Shown here piece by piece: positions 42,033 through 49,029 of a stretch of DNA of 49,029 bases (positions are counted from its first letter, which is position 1; each line of letters opens with the position of its first letter). The position numbers and the translations under genes are program-made. The stretch covers positions 1-49,029 of the forward strand of contig JAVHVN010000070.1 in NCBI GenBank assembly GCA_032160545.1. The letters are read 5' to 3'. The DNA is from DATGFB01 sp032160545 (lineage in GTDB: Bacteria; Actinomycetota; Actinomycetes; Mycobacteriales; Jatrophihabitantaceae). The notes beneath the pieces are model-generated. The model made no database searches. It saw nothing but the letters and a program-made list of their open reading frames with translations, and was not told where the DNA came from.

Positions 42033-42964
42033 CTCGGCACTTCTTGCGTGATGACGACCTGAGCCCCGCCGAGCAGCTCGAGGTGCTCGACCTCGCTGCA
42101 GCGATGAAGGTGGACCGGCACCGGCGCCGCCCGCTGATGGGCCCGCAGGCCGTCGCGGTGATCTTCGACAAGCCGTCGACCCGCACGCGCATCTCGTTCA
42201 GCGTCGGTATCGCCGAGCTGGGCGGCTACCCGCTCGTCATCGACGCGGCCACCAGCCAGCTCGGGCGCGGCGAACCGATCGAGGACACCACCCGCGTGCT
42301 CGACCGGCAGGTCTCGGCGATCGTGTGGCGCACTTTCGGTCAGGACCGCATCGAGCGCATGGCCGCGGTGAGCCGCGTGCCCGTGGTGAACGCGCTCACC
42401 GACGAGTTCCACCCGTGCCAGGTCCTGGCCGACCTGCAGACCGTCCGTGAGCGTTTGGGCCGGCTGGCCGGAGTGACCTTCACCTACGTCGGGGACGCGT
42501 CGAACAACATGGCGCATTCGTATCTGCTGGGGTGCGCGACGGCCGGCATGCACGTGCGCGTCGCGGGCCCGGCGTCGTTCCAGGCCGACCCGGCAGTCGT
42601 CGCCGCCGCCGAGCGGATCGCCGCCGGCACGGGCGGCTCGATCCAGGTGACCACGGATGCCGTGGCGGCCGCCGGGGGAGCGGATGTCATCGCGACCGAC
42701 ACCTGGGTGTCGATGGGTCAGGAGGACGAGAAGGCGGCGCGCTCTGCCCCGTTCCTGCCGTACGCGGTGACCGTCGAGATGATGGCGACGGCGGCTCCGG
42801 ACGCCATCGTGCTGCACTGCCTGCCCGCGTACCGGGGCAGCGAGATCGCTGCCGAGGTCATCGACGGGCCGCAGAGTGCCGTGTGGGACGAAGCCGAGAA
42901 CCGGCTGCATGCGCAGAAGGCGCTGCTCACCTGGCTGCTGGAGCAGGCTGATGGCCGCTCGTAG
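42029..42964 (+). CDS. argF: Ornithine carbamoyltransferase
   Basis: Seen: 311 residues with the carbamoyl phosphate site STRTR (50-54), DEFHPCQVLADLQT (HPCQ), the ornithine site DTWVSMGQE and catalytic HCLPAYRG. Reaction: carbamoyl phosphate + ornithine to citrulline. No carbamoyl phosphate synthase genes are in the window. Its 3' end overlaps the argR start by 14 bases. Confidence 0.98.
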   Translation: MTRHFLRDDDLSPAEQLEVLDLAAAMKVDRHRRRPLMGPQAVAVIFDKPSTRTRISFSVGIAELGGYPLVIDAATSQLGRGEPIEDTTRVLDRQVSAIVWRTFGQDRIERMAAVSRVPVVNALTDEFHPCQVLADLQTVRERLGRLAGVTFTYVGDASNNMAHSYLLGCATAGMHVRVAGPASFQADPAVVAAAERIAAGTGGSIQVTTDAVAAAGGADVIATDTWVSMGQEDEKAARSAPFLPYAVTVEMMATAAPDAIVLHCLPAYRGSEIAAEVIDGPQSAVWDEAENRLHAQKALLTWLLEQADGRS

Positions 42965-43529
42965 GCCGGTAGCGCGGGCAGCGGGCACCGGCACCACCGT
43001 GCGCGGGCGCGGCTCCTCCCGGCCGGTCGCACCGGTGACCGAGCTGCACAGCAAGGCAGCCCGGCACGCCCGCATCGTGGCGATCGTCGAATCGATGCCG
43101 ATGCACTCGCAGGCCGAGCTCGCCCGTGCACTTTCAGCGGAAGGGTTCAGCGTCACGCAGGCCACCCTCAGCCGGGATCTCGAGGAGCTCGGGGCGGTGA
43201 AGCTGCGCACCCCCGACGGTGGCCAGCCCGTGTACGTGGTGCCCCGGGACGGCTCGCCGCTTGCGGCACGCTCTCCCGGCGACGAATCGCCGCAGCGCCT
43301 GTCCCGGCTGCTCGCCGACCTCATGATCAGCGCCGAGGCGAGCGCCAATCTCGTCGTGCTCCGCACCCCGCCCGGCGCGTCCAACTTCGTGGCCAGCGCG
43401 TTGGACCGCGCCGGCCTGCCGGAAGTGCTCGGAACGATAGCGGGGGATGACACGATCCTGGTCATCAGCCGTGACCCGAAGGGCGGCGAGGACCTCGTGC
43501 GACGATTCCTCGCTCTGGCCCACCCATGA
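42951..43529 (+). CDS. argR: Arginine repressor
   Basis: Seen: 192 residues. An Arg/Gly-rich N-terminal extension of about 33 residues precedes the winged-helix DNA-binding domain (RHARIVAIVESMPMHSQAELARALSAEGFSVTQATLSRDLEELGAVKL; recognition SVTQATLSRDL at 67-77). The C-terminal oligomerisation/arginine domain contains LVVLRTPPGASNFVASALD and GTIAGDDTILV. Role: arginine-dependent repressor, probably acting on the TGCAT array at argC, so it regulates its own operon. Start ATG 42951; a later GTG or the loss of the extension cannot be excluded. Confidence 0.96.
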   Translation: MAARRPVARAAGTGTTVRGRGSSRPVAPVTELHSKAARHARIVAIVESMPMHSQAELARALSAEGFSVTQATLSRDLEELGAVKLRTPDGGQPVYVVPRDGSPLAARSPGDESPQRLSRLLADLMISAEASANLVVLRTPPGASNFVASALDRAGLPEVLGTIAGDDTILVISRDPKGGEDLVRRFLALAHP

Positions 43530-43554
43530 TGATCGATCCAGGAGACCCCACCCC

Positions 43555-44997
43555 GTGAGCAAGGTCCTGACCTCCCTTCCGGTCGGAGAACGCGTCGGTA
43601 TTGCGTTCTCCGGCGGCCTCGACACCTCCGTCGCGGTGGCCTGGATGCGGGCCAAGGGCGCCATTCCGTGCACGTACACCGCCGACATCGGGCAGTACGA
43701 CGAGCCCGACATCGCGGGCGTGCCGGCCCGGGCGGTCGAGTACGGCGCGCAGCTCGCACGCGCGGTCGACTGCCGCCGCGAGCTCGTCGAGGAGGGCTTC
43801 GCCGCCTTGGCCTGCGGTGCCTTCCACATTCGCTCGGCCGGCCGGGCCTACTTCAACACGACGCCGCTCGGGCGCGCCGTCACCGGAACCATGCTGGTCC
43901 GCGCGATGCAGTCCGACGACGTGCACATCTGGGGTGACGGCTCGACGTTCAAGGGCAACGACATCGAGCGTTTCTATCGCTACGGATTGCTCACCAACCC
44001 CAGCCTGCGCATCTACAAGCCGTGGCTGGACGCCGACTTCGTAAACGAGCTGGGTGGCCGGGCCGAGATGAGCCAGTGGCTCGTCGAGAACGACCTGCCC
44101 TATCGCGACAGCACGGAGAAGGCGTACTCGACGGACGCCAACATCTGGGGCGCCACGCACGAGGCGAAGACGCTCGAGCACCTCGACGTCTCGCTCGAAG
44201 CCGTCGAGCCGATCATGGGCGTGCGGTTCTGGGATCCCGCGGTCGCGATCGACGCCGAGGACGTCAGGATCCGGTTCGTGGCCGGCCGACCCGTCGCCAT
44301 CAACGACGTCGCCCACGACGACCCGATCGAACTGGTGCACCAGGCCAACGCCATCGGCGGGCGGCACGGCCTGGGCATGTCCGACCAGATCGAGAACCGG
44401 ATCATCGAGGCCAAGTCCCGCGGTATCTACGAGGCGCCGGGCATGGCACTGCTGTGGATCGCCTACGAGCGGTTGCTCAACGCGATCCACAACGAGGACA
44501 CGATCGCCAACTACCATGCCGAGGGACGGCGGCTCGGCCGGTTGCTTTACGAGGGGCGCTGGCTCGACCCCCAGGCGTTGATGCTGCGCGAGTCGATCCA
44601 GCGGTGGGTGGCCTCGCTCGTCACCGGTGAGGTGACGCTGCGGCTGCGCCGCGGAGAGGACTACTCGGTGCGTGACACCTGGGGCCCAGAGCTGTCGTAC
44701 CACCCCGACAAGCTGTCCATGGAACGTGTCGCGAACGCCGCCTTCGGCCCCGCCGACCGGATCGGCCAGCTGACGATGCGCAACCTCGACATCGCCGATT
44801 CGCGGTCGAAGCTCGAGCAGTACGCCGGTCAGTCGGCGGTCGCGCTCAACCGCAGTTACCTGCTGGGCGAGCTCGAATCGGCCGGTCTCGACGAGGGCGG
44901 GGCAAAACTCATCGCGGCAAACCCCGCATCCGGGGGCGCGGCGGGTCAGGACGAGACCGCACTCGACAATGCAGCGATGGAGTCTGGCGTTGACTGA
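43555..44997 (+). CDS. argG: Argininosuccinate synthase (long, E. coli-like type)
   Basis: Seen: 480 residues: SKVLTSLPVGERVGIAFSGGLDTSVAVAW (pyrophosphatase SGGLDTS loop), GAFHIRSAGRAYFNTTPLGRAVTGT, WGDGSTFKGNDIERFYRYGLL, and ANAIGGRHGLGMSDQIENRIIEAKSRGIYEAPG. The pattern is that of the longer E. coli-type ArgG, not the roughly 400-residue type common in other bacteria. Reaction: citrulline + aspartate + ATP to argininosuccinate. Start GTG 43555 with AGGAGA about ten bases upstream. Confidence 0.97.
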   Translation: MSKVLTSLPVGERVGIAFSGGLDTSVAVAWMRAKGAIPCTYTADIGQYDEPDIAGVPARAVEYGAQLARAVDCRRELVEEGFAALACGAFHIRSAGRAYFNTTPLGRAVTGTMLVRAMQSDDVHIWGDGSTFKGNDIERFYRYGLLTNPSLRIYKPWLDADFVNELGGRAEMSQWLVENDLPYRDSTEKAYSTDANIWGATHEAKTLEHLDVSLEAVEPIMGVRFWDPAVAIDAEDVRIRFVAGRPVAINDVAHDDPIELVHQANAIGGRHGLGMSDQIENRIIEAKSRGIYEAPGMALLWIAYERLLNAIHNEDTIANYHAEGRRLGRLLYEGRWLDPQALMLRESIQRWVASLVTGEVTLRLRRGEDYSVRDTWGPELSYHPDKLSMERVANAAFGPADRIGQLTMRNLDIADSRSKLEQYAGQSAVALNRSYLLGELESAGLDEGGAKLIAANPASGGAAGQDETALDNAAMESGVD

Positions 44998-46420
44998 CGA
45001 GGACGTGACCGAAGCGAAGAGCCATCAGCTCTGGGGTGGCCGGTTCTCCGGCGGCCCGTCGGCGGCGCTGGCGGCGCTGTCGCTGTCGGTCCACTTCGAC
45101 TGGCGGCTCGCCCCCTACGACCTACGGGCGTCCCGGGCCCACGCACGGGTGCTGCATCGTGCCGGGCTGCTGACCGACGACGAAGCCACCCGCCTGCTCG
45201 TCGCTCTCGACGAGCTCTCCGAGCTGGTCCGCACCGGCGAGTTCCGACCCACGGTCGAGGACGAGGACGTGCACACCGCACTCGAGCGAGGGCTGCTCGA
45301 ACGCCTGGGCACGCTCGGCGGCAAGCTGCGCGCGGGCCGCAGCCGCAACGACCAGGTCGCGACGGATCTGCGCCTGTACCTGCGCGAGCACGTGCGCAGG
45401 CTGGTCGTTGCGATCGCCGAGCTCGAGACCGCGCTCGTAGGAGTGGCTGAGCAGCATGCCGACGTAGCAATGCCCGGAATGACCCACCTCCAGCATGCGC
45501 AGCCGGTGTTGTTCGCGCACCACCTGCTCGCGCATGTCCACGCCCTCGCTCGCGACGTCGACCGGTTGCGCGACTGGGACAAGCGCGCCGCGGTGTCGCC
45601 GCTCGGCTCGGGCGCGCTCGCCGGCTCGTCCCTGCCGCTGGACCCGGCGGCCGTGGCGGCCGAACTCGGGTTCGACCGGCCGGCCGCGAACTCGATCGAT
45701 GCGGTGTCCGATCGCGACTTCGTCGCCGAGTTCCTGTTCGTGGCGGCACTGCTCGGGGTGCACCTGTCGCGCATCGGCGAGGAGGTCATCCTGTGGGCGA
45801 CGCCCGAATTCGGCTGGGTGCGACTCGACGATGCTTGGTCGACCGGGTCGTCGATCATGCCGCAGAAGAAGAACCCCGACATCGCCGAGCTCGCGCGCGG
45901 CAAGTCCGGGCGGTTCATCGGCAACCTCACCGGTCTGCTCGCCACCCTGAAGGGGCTGCCGCTGGCGTACGACCGCGACCTGCAGGAGGACAAGGAACCC
46001 GTATTCGACACCGTCGAGCAGCTGCTGATGCTTCTGCCGGCGGTCACCGGGCTGATCGCGACCCTCGGCATCGACCGCGACCGCCTCGAGGCCGCCGCAC
46101 CCTCGGGCTTCGCGCTGGCGACCGACGTCGCCGAGTGGCTGGTACGGCGGGGTGTCGCCTTCCGGGACGCGCACGAGATCAGTGGTTCGTTCGTCGCCTA
46201 TTGCGAGGCTCGCGGACTCGATCTCCCCGACCTCACCGACGAGCAGCTGGCAGAGATCGACCCGCAGCTGACGTCTGAGGTGCGCGCGGTCCTCTCGGTG
46301 CGCGGTGCGCTCGAGGCGCGTTCGTCGGTCGGAGGCACCGCCCCGTCCCGAGTCGCCGAACAGCTCGCCGCGCTCGCCGCGGCAGTTCACGACCAGGTCG
46401 CCTGGGCGGGCGGAGCCTGA
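44990..46420 (+). CDS. argH: Argininosuccinate lyase
   Basis: Seen: about 476 residues: SHQLWGGRFSGGPSA, DEDVHTALERGLLERLG, AGRSRNDQVATDLRLYLRE, MPGMTHLQHAQPVLFAHH and the signature GSSIMPQKKNPDIAELARGKSGR. Reaction: argininosuccinate to arginine + fumarate, the last step. Start: TTG 44990 is preferred for its GGAG seven bases upstream and eight-base overlap with argG; ATG 44969 (seven residues longer) and GTG 45005 are alternatives. Confidence 0.97.
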   Translation: MTDEDVTEAKSHQLWGGRFSGGPSAALAALSLSVHFDWRLAPYDLRASRAHARVLHRAGLLTDDEATRLLVALDELSELVRTGEFRPTVEDEDVHTALERGLLERLGTLGGKLRAGRSRNDQVATDLRLYLREHVRRLVVAIAELETALVGVAEQHADVAMPGMTHLQHAQPVLFAHHLLAHVHALARDVDRLRDWDKRAAVSPLGSGALAGSSLPLDPAAVAAELGFDRPAANSIDAVSDRDFVAEFLFVAALLGVHLSRIGEEVILWATPEFGWVRLDDAWSTGSSIMPQKKNPDIAELARGKSGRFIGNLTGLLATLKGLPLAYDRDLQEDKEPVFDTVEQLLMLLPAVTGLIATLGIDRDRLEAAAPSGFALATDVAEWLVRRGVAFRDAHEISGSFVAYCEARGLDLPDLTDEQLAEIDPQLTSEVRAVLSVRGALEARSSVGGTAPSRVAEQLAALAAAVHDQVAWAGGA

Positions 46421-46424
46421 GCCG

Positions 46425-47051
46425 ATGCCCGTCGAGCGCAGCCGGCTGGCCGTGCCTTCCGTGCGGCTCGCACCGCGCCTGCTCGGCGCGGTGGTGGTCT
46501 CCATGGTGGACGGCAGCGAGGTCGCCGTGCGTCTCACCGAGGTGGAGGCCTACCTCGGGACGGAGGACCCGGCATCGCACGCTTTCCGAGGCCCGACGCC
46601 CCGGACCGCGGTGATGTTCGGGCCGCCCGGGCACCTCTACGTGTACTTCACCTACGGCATGCACTGGTGCGCGAACATCGTCTGCGATGTCGACGGTCGG
46701 GCGTCCGCGGTGCTGCTGCGTGCAGGGACGGTGCTGCGCGGCGTCGAGACCGCCCGCGCGCGCCGCGCCGCGTCCCGCTCGGACGCCGATCTGGCGCGCG
46801 GGCCGGCGCGGCTGGCTAGCTGCCTGGGCCTGAGCGCCGCCGAGAACGGGGTGGACCTTTGCGCGCACGACTCGCCGGTTCGGCTCGAGTCCATGCGGGC
46901 CCGGCGACCGCCAGGAGTACGTGCCGGCCCCCGCGTGGGTATCAACACCGCCCAGGAGCACGCGTGGCGGTTCTGGCTGCCGGATGAGCCGTCGGTATCG
47001 GTGTTCCGGCCGGGTGGGCGCACGCGCATCCGGACCCGCCGGGCAGACTGA
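46425..47051 (+). CDS. mpg: DNA-3-methyladenine glycosylase (AAG/MPG family)
   Basis: Seen: 208 residues: APRLLGAVVV, the catalytic Glu in RLTEVEAYLGTEDPASHAFRG, TPRTAVMFGPPGHLYVYFTYGMHWCANIV, and GPARLASCLGL plus GPRVGINTA near the end. Role: base excision of alkylated or deaminated purines (3-methyladenine, hypoxanthine). Start ATG 46425, four bases after argH. A mpg-tyrS pair is common in actinobacteria; here it directly follows argH. Confidence 0.95.
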   Translation: MPVERSRLAVPSVRLAPRLLGAVVVSMVDGSEVAVRLTEVEAYLGTEDPASHAFRGPTPRTAVMFGPPGHLYVYFTYGMHWCANIVCDVDGRASAVLLRAGTVLRGVETARARRAASRSDADLARGPARLASCLGLSAAENGVDLCAHDSPVRLESMRARRPPGVRAGPRVGINTAQEHAWRFWLPDEPSVSVFRPGGRTRIRTRRAD

Positions 47052-47056
47052 CCGGC

Positions 47057-48304
47057 GTGAGTTCCGTACCCGAGACGCTCCCGGCCCACCTGCGCGACGC
47101 CTACGAGGTGCTTGCCTCGGGCACCGCGGAGATTCTGCCCGCGGACGGCCTCGCGGAGCGGCTCGCCGCCGCAGACCGCGACGGCCGGCCGCTGCGGGTC
47201 AAGCTCGGCATCGATCCCTCGGGCTCTGAGCTGACGCTCGGGCACGCCGTCGTGCTGCGCAAGCTGCGGCAGTTCCAGGACTTCGGGCACACCGCGGTGC
47301 TGGTCGTGGGCGGCTTCACGGGCCAGGTCGGCGATCCGTCCGGGCGCACCGCGACCCGGGTCGCTCAGACCTCCGAGCAGGTCATGGCCAACGCGCGTGG
47401 GTACTTCGACCAGCTCATGCGCATCCTGGACTCAGAGCGCACCGAGGTCGTGAACAACGCCGACTGGCTCGCCACCATGGGGCTCGCAGATGTTCTGGAC
47501 TACGCCCGCCAGATCACCGTCGCCCAGCTGCTCGAACGCGACGACTTCACGCGGCGGTTCGCCGCACGGCAGCCCATCACGCTCTCGGAGTTCTTCTACC
47601 CGATGCTGCAAGGCATCGACTCCGTCGAGATCCGCTCGGACATCGAGATCGGCGGCACCGACCAGACGTTCAATAACCTGGTCGGACGGGCCTTGCAGCG
47701 CTCGCGTGGCCAGGCGCCGCAAGCCGTCATCACGTTGCCGCTGCTGGTGGGCACCGACGGCGTCGAGAAGATGGGCAAGTCGCTCGGCAATTACGTGTCC
47801 ATCAACGACCCGGCGGCCGAGCAGTTCGGCAAGTTGATGAGCATCCCGGACGGGGTGGTCGGCATGTACGCCCGGCTGGCCGCTGGCCTGCGCCCGCGAG
47901 AGGCGGATGAACTCGAGGCCGCAGCCGCAGCCGGGGGAGCGGCCGCGAACCGGGCCAAACGGCGGATGGCCGGCGGGGTGGTGGCGCTGTACCACGGGTC
48001 CGACGAGGCGGCCGCGGCCGAGGAGCGCTTCGACGCCGTGTTCAAGCGGAACGAGGTGCCCGTCGACGGGCTGCCTGAACACCGGCTGCCCGAGGGCGAT
48101 CCGTTGCATATCCCGGCGCTGCTCGCCGCCGCCGGGCTCGTGAAGAGCACGAGCGAAGGCCGGCGCGAGATCGACGCCGGCGCTGTGCGACTGGACGGCG
48201 ATCCCGTCCGCGCACGGGAGTACGACCTACCCCGGGATCGCCTCGCCGGGCGCACGGTGGCGATCGGCAAGCGTCGGCAGATGCGGCTCGTCGACCGGGA
48301 ATGA
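47057..48304 (+). CDS. tyrS: Tyrosyl-tRNA synthetase
   Basis: Seen: 415 residues. The class I core has LGIDPSGSELTLGHAVVLRKLRQFQDFGH (HIGH equivalent as TLGH), GQVGDPSGRT, FYPMLQGIDSV, IGGTDQTFN and KMGKS (KMSKS equivalent). A C-terminal S4 RNA-binding domain (about 345-415: STSEGRREIDAGAVRLDGD) follows. It resembles the TyrZ-like group. Start GTG 47057, five bases after mpg. Nothing typical of a T-box lies upstream. The rrn operon promoter follows it. Confidence 0.96.
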   Translation: MSSVPETLPAHLRDAYEVLASGTAEILPADGLAERLAAADRDGRPLRVKLGIDPSGSELTLGHAVVLRKLRQFQDFGHTAVLVVGGFTGQVGDPSGRTATRVAQTSEQVMANARGYFDQLMRILDSERTEVVNNADWLATMGLADVLDYARQITVAQLLERDDFTRRFAARQPITLSEFFYPMLQGIDSVEIRSDIEIGGTDQTFNNLVGRALQRSRGQAPQAVITLPLLVGTDGVEKMGKSLGNYVSINDPAAEQFGKLMSIPDGVVGMYARLAAGLRPREADELEAAAAAGGAAANRAKRRMAGGVVALYHGSDEAAAAEERFDAVFKRNEVPVDGLPEHRLPEGDPLHIPALLAAAGLVKSTSEGRREIDAGAVRLDGDPVRAREYDLPRDRLAGRTVAIGKRRQMRLVDRE

Positions 48305-48398
48305 GGGCCCCGCTGCGCGTTGCTGCCAGAAGAGAACGGGTATCGACCAGCGTCTGAGCCTTCGATTTAGCGGCTGAGGAGTGTCTCAACCACCGGAT

Positions 48399-48427
48399 TT
48401 GACTCTCTGCAAACCGCTCGTTAATGT
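48399..48427 (+). promoter_or_regulatory. rrn promoter P1
   Basis: TTGACT (48399-48404), 17 bases, TAATGT (48422-48427). Good match to a vegetative sigma consensus, about 470 bases before 16S rRNA. Confidence 0.6.
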
Positions 48428-48585
48428 TCTCCTTGTTCGACGAACGGGGCCAGGAACGGACGCCGCCGGCAACGGAGGCAGCCAACTGGGGCCGGTCGAA
48501 CCATCCCCCAAGCGCGACGCGCCGCGGACCTCGCTCAGCGAGCCGTGTGCGGCGACCAAGTGGGAAGCGGGCGGGAGCCGGTCGT

Positions 48586-48614
48586 TTGACCGAGCGGAAC
48601 CGACCGAGTAGCGT
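48586..48614 (+). promoter_or_regulatory. rrn promoter P2
   Basis: TTGACC (48586-48591), exactly 17 bases, TAGCGT (48609-48614). Good match to a vegetative sigma consensus, about 285 bases before 16S rRNA. Confidence 0.65.
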
Positions 48615-48664
48615 TACGCGGGTTGCCCCCGATCTGCCCGAAAGGGTCGTGAAGGTGCGCGTCC

Positions 48665-48677
48665 GCTCCTTGAGAAC
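48665..48677 (+). promoter_or_regulatory. boxA-like antitermination element
   Basis: GCTCCTTGAGAAC resembles the rrn boxA (E. coli TGCTCTTTAACA). It overlaps the perfect palindrome TTGAGAACTCAA (48670-48681), a sequence common in actinobacterial rrn leaders. Confidence 0.55.
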
Positions 48678-48900
48678 TCAACAGCGTGCCGAAAGTTAGT
48701 GCCATAAATTAACTCTCGTCCACGAGTCCGGCTTTGGCCGGGCACGTGAAAGAGATTCCTTTGGTACATCGAGCAATAAGCATTTCTGCACCTGCAGATT
48801 TGCAGCCCAGCTCGTATGAACCAGTGATTTGAAACCGTCTGCCAAGACGGAAACTTTCTAAGGTCGACAAACCCGGGTTCGCCCGGATGTCATATATACC

Positions 48901-49029
48901 TACACGGAGAGTTTGATCCTGGCTCAGGACGAACGCTGGCGGCGTGCTTAACACATGCAAGTCGAGCGAGGCCCTTCCTTCGGGAAGGTGCCCTAGCGGC
49001 GAACGGGTGAGTAACACGTGGGCAACCTG
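48901..49029 (+). rRNA. rrs: 16S ribosomal RNA, 5' part (cut by window end)
   Basis: Contains AGAGTTTGATCCTGGCTCAG from 48908, AACGCTGGCGGCGTGCTTAA and the GCGAACGGGTGAGTAACACG block. Aligning the GAGTTT start with E. coli places base 1 near 48901. The hypervariable V1 helix is GGCCCTTCC TTCGGGAAGG-like. Only about the first 129 bases are in the window; the rest lies beyond it. The exact 5' end depends on processing. Confidence 0.97.

Larger units (their letters stand above)
48305..48900 (+). promoter_or_regulatory. rrn promoter and leader region
   Basis: There is no credible gene in these 596 bases. The first 90 hold nothing I recognise. Two promoters (48399-48427 and 48586-48614), a boxA-like element (48665-48677) and two leader hairpins follow: CCGGC/GCCGG with a TTTG loop (48728-48741), and CCGGG/CCCGG with a TTCG tetraloop (48873-48886). 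From about 48690 the sequence is clearly less GC-rich than its surroundings. Confidence 0.8.

Noticed and set aside
40874..43759. 961-codon minus-strand frame antisense to argD, argF and argR
   Set aside because: Spans three certain genes, Arg/Ser-rich, typical GC shadow.
47057..47200. Altered HIGH motif in TyrRS (TLGH) as a sign of an inactive enzyme
   Set aside because: TyrZ-like enzymes vary at the first His, and all other motifs including KMGKS and the S4 domain are intact.
48709..49017. 102-codon minus-strand frame over the rrn leader and 16S start
   Set aside because: Antisense to rRNA with no ribosome site; open by chance.

Overview
This 49 kb window is chromosomal core DNA from a high-GC Gram-positive bacterium of the Actinomycetota. 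The evidence is the GC-rich codon use, the gene order (gmk-rpoZ-coaBC-metK-priA, then def-fmt-rsmB-rpe-ribD-ribC-ribBA-ribH, hisE-hisG, infC-rpmI-rplT, pheST, argCJBDFRGH, tyrS, 16S rRNA), a PriA homologue without helicase motifs, and many leaderless TAnnnT-N6-RTG start sites. The first 129 nt of 16S rRNA also look actinobacterial. I would guess a lineage near the old Frankiales/Sporichthya/Jatrophihabitans group, with low confidence. I see no mobile element, prophage, CRISPR array or tRNA gene.

Layout. 1-2460: the end of an upstream cluster, with an aminoglycoside-phosphotransferase-fold protein, a 30-codon ORF locked between two ATGA overlaps, and a formyltransferase-fold protein that has lost its catalytic Asn/His. 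2488-6413 (minus): aldo/keto reductase and the proton-translocating transhydrogenase pntAB with a fused PntA. 6585-12950: a mycothiol-dependent-type enzyme followed by the nucleotide/CoA/SAM block gmk, rpoZ, coaBC, metK, priA. 12986-14794 (minus): a 14-TM drug-type exporter with a palindrome over its -10. 14869-21851: def, fmt and rsmB (protein maturation and rRNA modification), rpe, and the full riboflavin pathway. 21922-23465: UspA and a class III adenylate cyclase that appears to start at ATC. 23525-25617: hisE, hisG, a PH-domain membrane protein and an Ala/Lys-rich protein. 25815-28412: acetate transporter satP and acetyl-CoA synthetase acs, preceded by a perfect CRP/GlxR-type site. 28450-31599: a YitT-like membrane protein, a DUF72 protein, a divergent GNAT/TetR pair with two matched operators, and a DUF1844 protein. 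31863-33945: infC (ATC start, long structured leader), rpmI, rplT and an rRNA methyltransferase. 34033-37737: a putative leader peptide and pheST. 37782-46420: a complete arginine operon with its own repressor gene and an ARG-box-like element. 46425-48304: a DNA glycosylase and tyrS. 48305-49029: the rrn promoter/leader and the start of 16S rRNA.

Most of the window is housekeeping. The interesting material is regulatory: a recurring leaderless promoter module (twice the upstream gene's TAG stop is also the first half of the next -10), paired operators, a probable cAMP-receptor site for acetate metabolism, a candidate pheST attenuator, helically phased TGCAT repeats at argC, two probable ATC starts, and the tiny doubly coupled ORF at the left end. 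I found no convincing new multi-gene system.
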